Shown here: positions 1 to 8,223 of the stretch, in pieces
How the letters are laid out: each line of letters begins with the position of its first letter
How positions within the stretch are numbered: the first letter of the stretch is position 1
Assembly: GCA_001799565.1 (NCBI GenBank)
Contig: MGTS01000017.1
Span: 1-64,000 of the forward strand
Length of the DNA stretch: 64,000 nt
Reading direction: 5' to 3'
Source: Elusimicrobia bacterium GWA2_51_34
GTDB taxonomy: Bacteria > Elusimicrobiota > Elusimicrobia > Elusimicrobiales > UBA9959
Translations under genes and position numbers: made by a program
Notes under the pieces: generated by a model
Seen by the model: the letters and a program-made list of their open reading frames with translations, nothing else
Told to the model about the DNA's origin: nothing
Databases searched by the model: none

Positions 1-111
1 AAAAACATTCAGAAATGGAGGCTTAGCAAAAGAATTACGACGGAGTAACGACGATACATTTCACCATCATGTTTGAATTAGAAAATGCTCCCTTCCGCAA
101 AGCGCCTCCCT
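1..111. other. No gene recognised
   Basis: Nothing codes here that I can support. The stretch precedes the promoter of the first membrane-protein paralogue and may hold the end of an upstream spacer cut by the window edge. Confidence 0.4.
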
Positions 112-139
112 TTGACAAAACAAAACAATCTGGTATACT
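112..139 (+). promoter_or_regulatory. Sigma-70-type promoter of paralogue 1
   Basis: TTGACA at 112-117, a 16-nt spacer and TATACT at 134-139. The spacer sequence (AAACAAAACAATCTGG) is nearly the same in front of all four paralogues, while the gene-proximal leader varies in length. The transcript would have a leader of about 80 nt before the ATG at 227. Confidence 0.75.
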
Positions 140-226
140 ACATTTACAGATTCCGCGTACCGGCGTTCCGGCCGACATCCCCGCTCCTGGCGGCGATTAA
201 CAGTCCGCCCGCGGATTTGGAATTTA

Positions 227-2146
227 ATGGTGAACGGCAAATCCCTGAAAATCAAAAAAGTCGTTTTTTTTAATCTTTGTCTGCTGGCGGTCCTGGCCGG
301 TTTATGGCGGCTTGTTCCCGACTTTACAAGAACGGTAAACTGGAGCAATCTGTTTGACGCCGGGGAGAACTGGATTTTCGCTTTAACCGGAACTTTTGAT
401 AACTTCTGGTTCCCTTTTTACCCGGTTGTTATTTCAGTAATCCAGTATCACACCCCCGTCTGGCTGCAGGCTGGGGCGTACAAATTTGTCTTCCTGCTGC
501 CGGTGATACTGGCTTTTTCCGCCGGTTCCCTGATACATTCCTTTTCCGCAGGAATACTTTCGGCCGCGCTGTCCGCGGTTCTTGGCGCACTTCTGTTCAT
601 GTATGGAGGTATTTCTTACGAATGGCATTTTGAACAGGTTTTAATCGCCGCCGCGCTGCTGATGCTTGTTTGCGGGTTTACCGTTAAATTCCGGTCTTAT
701 GCGTTAAGAAGTTGTTTTATCGGCCTCCTTTTGGCGGTGGCGCTATACGCTAAGGGAGTTATTGTTCTGTTCGCGCCCGCGCTTCTGGCTTACGAAGCAT
801 ATAATGAACCCGGCGGGAGGTCTTTTTCAAAGCAATGGCCGGCAATCTCCATCTTTCTGGCGGGTATACTGGTCTGGCAGTTTGTCAATTGGGTCAGCGG
901 GAACGGTTTTGTTTTTCTTGAGAGCTCAAATCGTTCCGACGATAATATAATTACGGGAGCGATGGGGTTTATCTCCACCGTAGAAGGGGATACTCGCGCT
1001 CTGGCCGGGATTACCTCCGGACAGCATATGTTTTTATGGGCGATACGGGAAGTCCTGTCGCATCCATTTCGTTATATTTACGCCGTCATAATGCGCCTGG
1101 ATTTCCTGTTGTCGGTAAAACCGATAATTCCCGGACTTGGCTGGCTGTCCTTGCTGTGGCTTGCCGGAGTTCTCCGGCTGCGGCGTCTGGCGCCCGTCCG
1201 GCCGCTGCTGCTGCTTACGCTCTATCTGCTGCTGATACATCTTCTGATGCCTGTGGAAGGACGTTATTTTATACCGATGTGGTTTTTAGTCTGCACCCTT
1301 ACGGGGATTTTTCTTGCGGATATGCTGGGTGGAGCTGCGAAGCCGGGCGGATACGAGTATGTGAACGCAAAAGCCGTGTTTTATGCCGCCTCCGCGCCGG
1401 TAATTGTTTTCTGGGCGTTCAGCTTTATACTTCTGATATTGTATCCCCTGCGAAGCAAGGCGGCGCATGATCTGGGGAAACTGGAAACAGAGTACCCCGG
1501 TGTCCCGTGGCTGCACGAAATGGCGGCCCATGACGCCCTGAGGGCCGGCGATTTTGACAAGGCTGCGCAATCCTATCGTAAGGCCGAGGAGATTGCACCA
1601 ATCTACTCTTCACGCAAAGCCGGCTATTTAAAAACAGTTTTCAAGGCAGGCAAGATTTCCGGCGCCCAGCTCCAGGAACATTTTCAGAATTTCAGGGAAT
1701 ACCATACGCTGATGCTTGCAGCTTTGCGCTACGGCGAAGAGGGGCAACTGGCAAAAGCCGAGAAAATCCTTCCGTGCGCATTGCAGTTATGCGTCAGAAA
1801 CTCATTCGGCATGCGTTATGTCGCAGACAGTATGGATGGCTTCCTTTTAAAGAAAATGCGAAGGTACGGCGCTGAATCCTGCCTGGGGTATCTTTCTGGA
1901 CTGATTTCTACTCTTGATGCCAGGAGGCGCGGTGTATTGCTGGACAGGCTTGCGCAAATTGATCCCGGCTTGTGGCGGCCGGAGCTTCTCTTTTCCGCTT
2001 TTGAGGAGGGGAACAGGGCAGAAGATATGCGCGCGGTCCCAAGGGGCGCCAGGGTGAAACAGAAGGGCTTGCCGGAGATTGCGGCCTGCCTGGGCGTATT
2101 TCCTCAGGGGAATCATCCCGGTCCTGGCAGCCCCCGGGCCCGATAA
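227..2146 (+). CDS. Multi-pass membrane protein, tandem paralogue 1 of 4
   Basis: This 639-residue protein has about ten hydrophobic segments in its first 410 residues (for example ~10-28, 85-130, 163-190, 205-225 and 330-372). A soluble helical tail of about 220 residues follows, with TPR-like pieces such as RAGDFDKAAQSYRKAEEI near residue 440. The general plan resembles GT-C glycosyltransferases, but I see no convincing acidic catalytic motif in the first loop, so the function is unknown. The ATG was chosen because the other three copies begin at the equivalent residue (M-x-N-x-KS-x-KIKK). It has its own promoter at 112-139. It differs from its paralogues mainly in the segments after TM1, near residues 115-130 and near 225-260. 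These are probably loops, while the membrane segments are almost unchanged. Confidence 0.8.
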   Translation: MVNGKSLKIKKVVFFNLCLLAVLAGLWRLVPDFTRTVNWSNLFDAGENWIFALTGTFDNFWFPFYPVVISVIQYHTPVWLQAGAYKFVFLLPVILAFSAGSLIHSFSAGILSAALSAVLGALLFMYGGISYEWHFEQVLIAAALLMLVCGFTVKFRSYALRSCFIGLLLAVALYAKGVIVLFAPALLAYEAYNEPGGRSFSKQWPAISIFLAGILVWQFVNWVSGNGFVFLESSNRSDDNIITGAMGFISTVEGDTRALAGITSGQHMFLWAIREVLSHPFRYIYAVIMRLDFLLSVKPIIPGLGWLSLLWLAGVLRLRRLAPVRPLLLLTLYLLLIHLLMPVEGRYFIPMWFLVCTLTGIFLADMLGGAAKPGGYEYVNAKAVFYAASAPVIVFWAFSFILLILYPLRSKAAHDLGKLETEYPGVPWLHEMAAHDALRAGDFDKAAQSYRKAEEIAPIYSSRKAGYLKTVFKAGKISGAQLQEHFQNFREYHTLMLAALRYGEEGQLAKAEKILPCALQLCVRNSFGMRYVADSMDGFLLKKMRRYGAESCLGYLSGLISTLDARRRGVLLDRLAQIDPGLWRPELLFSAFEEGNRAEDMRAVPRGARVKQKGLPEIAACLGVFPQGNHPGPGSPRAR

Positions 2147-2297
2147 CTTACAAACGCTGCGCAGGCTGTTATATGCGGTAATGGATATCAGCCGGCGCGC
2201 GATCTTTCCGCAAACTTGTCCTGATTCGCGGCTGCCGGGAGGGCCTTCCGGCGGTTTTGAAAAGAGCGGTGAAAAGTGAATTCAGGCTGCTGAGCTT
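2071..2297 (+). repeat. 227-bp exact direct repeat, copy 1
   Basis: It covers the last 76 nt of paralogue 1 and about 150 nt of its 3' flank. It matches 4583-4809 base for base by eye. Identity starts abruptly inside the coding region, which suggests a recent gene-conversion or duplication tract. Confidence 0.9.
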
Positions 2298-2572
2298 GGG
2301 AGCAGTAACGGATACATTGGCTGACTATAGGGTCCACCCAGCCCTTTTGGCCACAAGACAAGGCTCTATACGCAATGTTCAAACCTGTCAGCTGAAGTTC
2401 TAAGCCAAAAGAGCTGGGCCCGCTCCGCCTTAGGCTGAAGCGGCAGGCCAGAATCACTGCGAAGGGAAAAAGTCGCCCGCTATTTCAGTGTGCGTTCACC
2501 TTAGGCGGACGAATTTTTCAGGCTAAGGCGGACGCAAGTATTATGTAAGGGATAAAATGGACGAACTGCGCG
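2298..2572. repeat. Spacer with dispersed palindromic repeat fragments
   Basis: No gene. The segment 2431-2505 closely matches 7445-7509 (shared GCGAAGGGAAAAAGTCGCCC followed by GCTATTTCAG). It runs into CTTAGGCGGAC (2500-2510) and CTAAGGCGGAC (2523-2533), which are halves of the GTCCGCCTWAGGCGGAC palindrome seen throughout the window. Confidence 0.65.
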
Positions 2573-2601
2573 TTAGATAAAACAAAAGAATCTGATATAC
2601 T
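2573..2601 (+). promoter_or_regulatory. Promoter of paralogue 2
   Basis: TTAGAT at 2573-2578, a 17-nt spacer and TATACT at 2596-2601, with the spacer conserved relative to the other three copies. The leader is about 155 nt. It includes CCCCGC-TACTT-GCGGGG just upstream of the gene, a hairpin kept in equivalent form in copies 1 and 4. Confidence 0.65.
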
Positions 2602-2762
2602 ACTTTTACGGATTCCGCATACTGGCGTTCTTAATTAGAACGGGCTGCCGCTGAAGGCGCGGTTGAGTGTGATGCCGGAAAAACCTGAATATGGGGCCTG
2701 CCCTGTGAAGCTTTACCCCGCTACTTGCGGGGATCAACGGCCAGCCCGCAGGTCTGAATTCA

Positions 2763-4658
2763 ATGTCGAACGACAAATCCCGAAACATCAAAAAAGTCGT
2801 TTTTTTTAATCTTTGTCTGCTGGCGATACTCGCCGGTTTATGGCAGCTTGTTCCCTACTACAGAATGGTAATCTTGTATCAGCTGTTTGAAGCCGGAGAG
2901 AACTGGTTTTTCGCTTTAACCAAAACTTTTAACAACTACTGGTTCCCTTTTATCCCGGTTGTTATTTCAACCATCCAGTATCATGTCCCCGCCTGGCTGC
3001 AGGCTGGCGCGTGCAAATTTGTCTTCCTGCTGCCGGTGATACTGGCTTTTTCAGCCGGCTCCCTGATACATTCATTTTCCGCCGGAATTCTGTCGGCCGC
3101 GCTGTCCGCGGTTCTGAGCGCACTCCTGTTTTTGTCCACAGGGATTGCTTACGAACAATATATTGAACAGATTTTAATCGCCACCGCGATGCTGATGATT
3201 GTTTGCGGGCTTTTCGTTAAATTCCGGTCTTATACGTTAAGAAGCTTTTTTATCGGCCTCCTTTTGGCTGTGGCGCTGTATACGAAGGGAGTTATCGCGC
3301 TGTTCATCCCCGTTGTTTTTGTGTACGAGGCGTATCGGGAGAAAGGCCGGGCGCTTTTTTTAAGACAATGGCCGGCAATGACCGTGCTCCTGATAGTTGT
3401 TTCGGCCTGGGTTATCGTCAACTGGGTGTGCCGGAATGGATTTGTGCTTCTTGAAGGCGGGCGTGCCGGCGGTAGTATCGTTCAGGGTGCGCTAGGTTTC
3501 ATCTCCAGCATGGAGAGCGACTGGCATGTCTTGGCCGGAATTTCCGCCGATCAGAGCGTGTTCCTGTGGGCGGCCCGTGAAATACTGGCGCACCCGCTGC
3601 GGTATATTTCAGCGATAGGATACCGGCTGCATTACATTTTGTTTATACAACCGCTGGTGCCGGGATTGCCCGTGCTGGCTTTTTTAGGGCTCTGCGGCGT
3701 TTACCGGCTGAGGCGCCTGGCGGACGCGCGGCCGCTGCTGCTGCTTACCCTCTATCTGCTCCTGATACACCTTCTTATGCCTGTGGAAGTGCGCTATTTC
3801 ATGCCGATGTGGTTTTTAGTCTGCACTCTGACGGGGATTTTTCTTGCGGATATGTTCGGCGGAGCTCCGAAGCCGGGCGGATATGAATATGCGAACGCGA
3901 AAGCCGTGTTTTATGGCGCTTGCGCGCCGGTAATTATTTTCTGGGCGGTCAGCTTTATGCTGCTGATATCTTATCCCCTGCGAAGCAGAGCCGCGCACGA
4001 TCTGGGGAAACTGGAAACAGAGTACCCCGGTGTCCCGTGGCTGCACGAAATGGCGGCCCGTGAGGCCCTGGGGGCCGGTAATTTGGGCAAGGCAGCGGAT
4101 TCACGCCTTAAGGCCTACAAGGTGGAAAACTGCTTGCAACGCAAATACTTCTATTTACAAACAGCGTTCATGGCGGGCAGTATTTCCGGCGCTCAACTCC
4201 AGGAACATTTCCAAAGCCACTGGGAACATCAGATACTGATGTTTGCCGCTTTGCGCTATGCCGAAGAGGGGAAACCGGCAAAAACCAGGAAAGTCCTTCC
4301 GTGCGCATTGCAGTTGTGCGTCAGGGAGTCAGCCTGGATGCGTTATGTCGGCGAAAGCAAATATGCCACAATTCTAAGCAAAATGCGAAGGTACGGCGCT
4401 GAATTCTGCCTGGGGTATCTTTCTGGACTGATTTCCACCCTCGATACCAAGAGGCGCAGCATATTGCTGGACAGGCTTGCGCAAATTGATCCAGGCTTGT
4501 GGCGGCCGGAGCTTCTTTTTTCCGCTTTTGAAGTGGGAAACCGGGAATATATGCGCCCGGTTTCTATGGGAGGAGATGTCAAGCCGGAGATTGCGGCCTG
4601 CCTGGGCGTATTTCCTCAGGGGAATCATCCCGGTCCTGGCAGCCCCCGGGCCCGATAA
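2763..4658 (+). CDS. Multi-pass membrane protein, tandem paralogue 2 of 4
   Basis: This 631-residue homologue of the protein at 227-2146 has the same topology: about ten membrane segments in the first 410 residues and a helical TPR-like tail. The start MSNDKSRNIKK aligns with the other copies. The C-terminal 25 codons and the 3' flank are identical to those of paralogue 1, whereas the loop regions (around residues 25-35, 110-120 and 225-255) differ. I recognise no catalytic motif. Its own promoter at 2573-2601 suggests independent transcription rather than a polycistron. Confidence 0.8.
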   Translation: MSNDKSRNIKKVVFFNLCLLAILAGLWQLVPYYRMVILYQLFEAGENWFFALTKTFNNYWFPFIPVVISTIQYHVPAWLQAGACKFVFLLPVILAFSAGSLIHSFSAGILSAALSAVLSALLFLSTGIAYEQYIEQILIATAMLMIVCGLFVKFRSYTLRSFFIGLLLAVALYTKGVIALFIPVVFVYEAYREKGRALFLRQWPAMTVLLIVVSAWVIVNWVCRNGFVLLEGGRAGGSIVQGALGFISSMESDWHVLAGISADQSVFLWAAREILAHPLRYISAIGYRLHYILFIQPLVPGLPVLAFLGLCGVYRLRRLADARPLLLLTLYLLLIHLLMPVEVRYFMPMWFLVCTLTGIFLADMFGGAPKPGGYEYANAKAVFYGACAPVIIFWAVSFMLLISYPLRSRAAHDLGKLETEYPGVPWLHEMAAREALGAGNLGKAADSRLKAYKVENCLQRKYFYLQTAFMAGSISGAQLQEHFQSHWEHQILMFAALRYAEEGKPAKTRKVLPCALQLCVRESAWMRYVGESKYATILSKMRRYGAEFCLGYLSGLISTLDTKRRSILLDRLAQIDPGLWRPELLFSAFEVGNREYMRPVSMGGDVKPEIAACLGVFPQGNHPGPGSPRAR

Positions 4659-4809
4659 CTTACAAACGCTGCGCAGGCTGTTATATGCGGTAATGGATAT
4701 CAGCCGGCGCGCGATCTTTCCGCAAACTTGTCCTGATTCGCGGCTGCCGGGAGGGCCTTCCGGCGGTTTTGAAAAGAGCGGTGAAAAGTGAATTCAGGCT
4801 GCTGAGCTT
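4583..4809 (+). repeat. 227-bp exact direct repeat, copy 2
   Basis: Second copy of 2071-2297. After 4809 the two flanks diverge completely. The third paralogue has a diverged relative of the same 3' flank at about 7325-7433, so this flank belongs to the ancestral duplicated unit. Confidence 0.9.
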
Positions 4810-4943
4810 TGCATAAGCAGCGGGTCCATCGGCCAGTCCCGGCTGACTTCTAACCTGACCCAATAACCGCCGCTAACTCCGGATAACCGTCAACCTGAGG
4901 CGGATGCAAATTGTGTCAGGAATGAAATGGACGAGCCATGCTT

Positions 4944-4971
4944 TTGCTAAAACAAAACAATCTGATATACT
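4944..4971 (+). promoter_or_regulatory. Promoter of paralogue 3
   Basis: TTGCTA at 4944-4949, a 16-nt spacer and TATACT at 4966-4971, with the same AACAAAACAATCTGA spacer as the sister copies. The leader to the ATG at 5416 is unusually long (about 440 nt) because repeat DNA is inserted at about 5105-5378. Confidence 0.65.
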
Positions 4972-5104
4972 ACTCTTACAGATTCGTCATATCGGTGTTC
5001 TTAAGGGCGGGTTGAGCTGGCTATCACTGAAAGCGCGGTCGGATGTCGTGCCGGAAAAACCTGAACATGGGGGGCCGACCTTATGAAGCTTTACCCCGCT
5101 CCTG

Positions 5105-5378
5105 TATACAAGGTCCCGTTCCCTGTTAGCCGGAAAAATTCAGTTGAATTTTTCCCTTCGCTGTGACACTGGCCTGTCGCGGGCCTCTGGCGTCGTCTGC
5201 GACTGAGCTCAGGTGCGCTTCGCGCGGCATACTGCGCTATGCGCGTGCCGTATCAGGGGCAATGGCCTTTAGACGGCCATGCTTGCGTCCGCCTAAGGCG
5301 GACATCTTGAACTGCAGGATTCAGGTTAGAAGAGTACCGGCTTACATTGGGCGTTCCGGTCGGCGTATCCGTTACTTT
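5105..5378. repeat. Composite repeat insertion in the leader of paralogue 3
   Basis: Aligned with the leader of paralogue 4, about 274 bp are inserted between the two arms of the CCCCGC/GCGGGG hairpin. The insert contains a TGACACTGGCCTGTCGCGGG element (from 5164), a GTGCCGTATCAGGGGC element (about 5249, related to 29588-29690) and the GTCCGCCTAAGGCGGAC palindrome (about 5288-5304). It has no transposase and no credible coding capacity. Confidence 0.7.
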
Positions 5379-5415
5379 CGGGGGAACGATAGCCCGTCCG
5401 CATACCTGGAACTCA

Positions 5416-7338
5416 ATGCCAAACGATAAATCCCAGAAAATAAAAAAAGTCGTTTTTTTTAATCTTTGTCTGCTGGCGATACTCGCCGGTTTATGGCAGT
5501 TTGTTCCCGACTCCATGAGCTCCATGAGAACGGTACTCTGGGATAGGCTGTTTGAAGACGGGGAGAACTGGATTTTCGCTTTAACCGAATCTTTTGATAA
5601 TACCTGGTTCCCTTTTTTTCCGGTTGTTGCTTCAACCATCCAGTACCATACCCCCGCCTGGCTGCAGGCGGGAGCGTGCAAATTCGTCTTCCTGCTGCCG
5701 GTGATACTGGCTTTTTCCGCCGGCTCCCTTATACATTCATTTTCCGCCGGGATTATATCGGCTGCGCTGTCTGCGGTTCTCGGCGCACTTCTGTTTTGGC
5801 AATCCCCGCTTGACTACAATCACTATGAAACTCATATTGAACAGAATCTAATCGCCGCCACGCTGCTGATGGTCGTTTGCGGGCTTTCCGTTAAATTCCG
5901 GTCTTATACGGTGAGGAGTTTTTTTATCGGCCTTCTTTTAGCTATAGCACTGCATACGAAGGGGGTTATCGCGCTGTTTATCCCCGTTATTTTTGTGTAC
6001 GAGGCGTATAGGGAGAAAGGCCGGGCGCTTTTTTTAAGACAGTGGCCGGCAATGACCGTGCTCCTGACGGTCGTTTCGGCCTGGGTTATAGTCAACTGGG
6101 TTTGCCGGAACGGATTTGTGCTCCTTGAGGGCAACCGTGCATGCAATGTTATCATTGAGGGGGCCTTAGGTTTAGTCACCGCCACGGGGGGGGACTGGCA
6201 GGTCTCGTCCGGAATTTCCCCCGGGCAGAATATGTTTTTCTGGGCGGCCCGTGAAATAATGGCGCACCCGCTGCGGTATATTTCAGCGATAGGATACCGG
6301 TTGCATTATCTTTTGTTCCTGGAACCTGTAGTGCCAGGATTGCCCGTGCTGGCTTTTTTATGGCTCTGCGGCGTTTACCGGCTGAGGCGCCTGGCGGCCG
6401 CGCGACCGCTGCTGCTGCTTACGCTCTATCTGCCGCTGATACACCTTCTTATGGTAGTGGAAGGGCGCTATTTCGTGCCGATGTGGTTTCTAGTCTGCAC
6501 TCTGACGGGGATTTTTTTTGCGGACATGCTAGGCGGAGCTCTGAAGCCGGGCGGATATGAATACGCGAACGCGAAAGCCGTGTTTTATGCCGCCTCCGCA
6601 CCGGTAATTATTTTCTGGGCGGTCAGCTTTATTCTGCTGATGTCGTATCCCCTGCGAAGCAAAGCCGCGCACGATCTGCGGAAGCTGGAAACAAATTATC
6701 CCGGTATCCCGTTGATACACGAAATGGCGGCCCGTGAGGCATTAAGAGCTGGCGATTTGGACAAGGCCGCGGATTCACGCCGTAAGGCCTACGAGCTGGA
6801 AAAATTCTGTACGTCTCGCAAAGACAACTATTTAAAAACAGCGTTCATGGCGGGCAGTATTTCCGGCGCTCAACTCCAGGAACATTTCCATGATTCCGGG
6901 GAGTATGAGACGCCGATGCTCGCCGCTTTGCGCTATGCCGAAGAAGGAAAATTGGCAAAAGCCGGGAAAGTCCTTCCGTGCGCATTGCAGTTGTGCGTCA
7001 GAAACGCAAGCATCGGCCGTTATGTCGCCGACAGCATAGATGGCATCCTTTTAAAGAAAATGCGAAGGAAAGGCGCTGAAAACTGCCTGAGGTATCTTTC
7101 GAAAATAATTTATACTCTCGATACCGGGAGGCGCGGCGTATTGCTTGACAGGCTTGCGCAAATTGATCCCGGCTTGTGGCGGCCGGAACTTCTTTTTTCC
7201 GCTTTTGAAGCGGGAAACAGGGCAGAATATATACGCACGTATCCCAGGAGCGCCGACCATGAGATCAGGGCGGAGCCCCGGGTCTGCCTGGGCATAGTAG
7301 TTCCACTGGCGGGTCCCGGGTCTGACCCCGGGCGATAA
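5416..7338 (+). CDS. Multi-pass membrane protein, tandem paralogue 3 of 4
   Basis: This 640-residue protein has the same architecture as its neighbours. The reading frame is open for 23 codons further upstream, but the ATG at 5416 (MPNDKSQKIKK) aligns with the starts of the other copies, and the upstream extension lies in inserted repeat DNA. It carries an extra insertion near residue 115-130 (QSPLDYNHYETHIEQN), where all four copies vary. The TPR-like tail follows residue ~420. Function unknown; a GT-C-like enzyme or transporter-like role is possible. Confidence 0.8.
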   Translation: MPNDKSQKIKKVVFFNLCLLAILAGLWQFVPDSMSSMRTVLWDRLFEDGENWIFALTESFDNTWFPFFPVVASTIQYHTPAWLQAGACKFVFLLPVILAFSAGSLIHSFSAGIISAALSAVLGALLFWQSPLDYNHYETHIEQNLIAATLLMVVCGLSVKFRSYTVRSFFIGLLLAIALHTKGVIALFIPVIFVYEAYREKGRALFLRQWPAMTVLLTVVSAWVIVNWVCRNGFVLLEGNRACNVIIEGALGLVTATGGDWQVSSGISPGQNMFFWAAREIMAHPLRYISAIGYRLHYLLFLEPVVPGLPVLAFLWLCGVYRLRRLAAARPLLLLTLYLPLIHLLMVVEGRYFVPMWFLVCTLTGIFFADMLGGALKPGGYEYANAKAVFYAASAPVIIFWAVSFILLMSYPLRSKAAHDLRKLETNYPGIPLIHEMAAREALRAGDLDKAADSRRKAYELEKFCTSRKDNYLKTAFMAGSISGAQLQEHFHDSGEYETPMLAALRYAEEGKLAKAGKVLPCALQLCVRNASIGRYVADSIDGILLKKMRRKGAENCLRYLSKIIYTLDTGRRGVLLDRLAQIDPGLWRPELLFSAFEAGNRAEYIRTYPRSADHEIRAEPRVCLGIVVPLAGPGSDPGR

Positions 7339-7493
7339 CATCCAAACTCTGCTCAGGCTGTTATCCGCAGTAAGGGATATCAGCCGGCGCGCGATCTTTC
7401 CGCAAACTTATCCTGATTCACGGCTGCCGGGTGGGCCCAGCATCCCCCTCAGGCGGAAGCGGGACAGGCCGGAATCACTGCGAAGGGAAAAAG

Positions 7494-7963
7494 TCGCCCG
7501 CTATTTCAGCGGGCGTCCGCCTTAGCCTGAATCCTGTAGTTCAACCAAGTTTTCATTATGAAAATCGGGGAACAGAAATATGCAGGATTCCCCGCAGCAG
7601 TGGGTTGAAAACCAAGCGCAATGCGCGCCAGGTTTTCGAAGGTGTATGCCGCGCGAAGCGCACCTGAGCTCAGTCGCGGACAGCGCCAGAGGCCCGCGAC
7701 AGGCCAGTGTCACCGCGAAGGGAAAGTTTCGCCCGCTATTTCAGCGGGCGTCCGCCTTAGCCTGAATCCTGTAGTTCAACCAAGTTTTCATTATGAAAAT
7801 CGGGGAACAGAAATATGCAGGATTCCCCGCAGCAGTGGGTTGAAAACCAAGCGCAATGCGCGCCAGGTTTTCGAAGGTGTATGCCGCGCGAAGCGCACCT
7901 GAGCTCAGTCGCGGACAGCGCCAGAGGCCCGCGACAGGCCAGTGTCACCGCGAAGGGAAAGTT
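7494..7963. repeat. Perfect 235-bp tandem duplication
   Basis: Two units, 7494-7728 and 7729-7963, are identical by eye. Each contains a TAGCCTGAATCCTGTAGTTCAACCAAG segment (broken here as TAGCCTGAATCC then TGTAGTTC), GCGCGAAGCGCACCTGAGCT and the CGCGGACAGCGCC...GGCCAGTGTCACCGCG element found elsewhere in the window. Short reading frames cross it but have no SD and no homologue. The units look like a recent duplication of noncoding repeat DNA. Confidence 0.9.
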
Positions 7964-8030
7964 TCAACTGAAACTTTCAGGTTAGTCGGACGCAAGTATT
8001 ATGTCAGGTATAAATGTACGCGCCACTCTT

Positions 8031-8058
8031 TTGATGAAACAAAACAATCTGATATACT
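8031..8058 (+). promoter_or_regulatory. Promoter of paralogue 4
   Basis: TTGATG at 8031-8036, a 16-nt spacer and TATACT at 8053-8058, with the conserved AAACAAAACAATCTGA spacer. The 165-nt leader holds GCCGGAAAAAC, CATGGGGCC, GAAGCTTTACCCCGC and the CCCCGC-TCCTG-GCGGGG hairpin just before the gene. Confidence 0.7.
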
Positions 8059-8223
8059 ACTTTACAAATTCGCCATATCGGTGTTCTTAAGGCGGGCTGA
8101 GCTGGCTATCATAGAAAGCGCGCTTGGATGTCGTGCCGGAAAAACTTTAACATGGGGCCAACTTTGGGAAGCTTTACCCCGCTCCTGGCGGGGAACGATG
8201 GCCCGCCGTAAATCTGGAATTCA

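Noticed and set aside
5163-5429. Small gene in the leader of paralogue 3
   Set aside because: The frame runs through the composite repeat insertion and the same translation appears wherever the elements occur.
7494-7963. CRISPR-like array or tandem gene pair
   Set aside because: Only two units, each 235 bp and fully identical with no spacer variation. The short reading frames in it have no SD and consist of repeat DNA.
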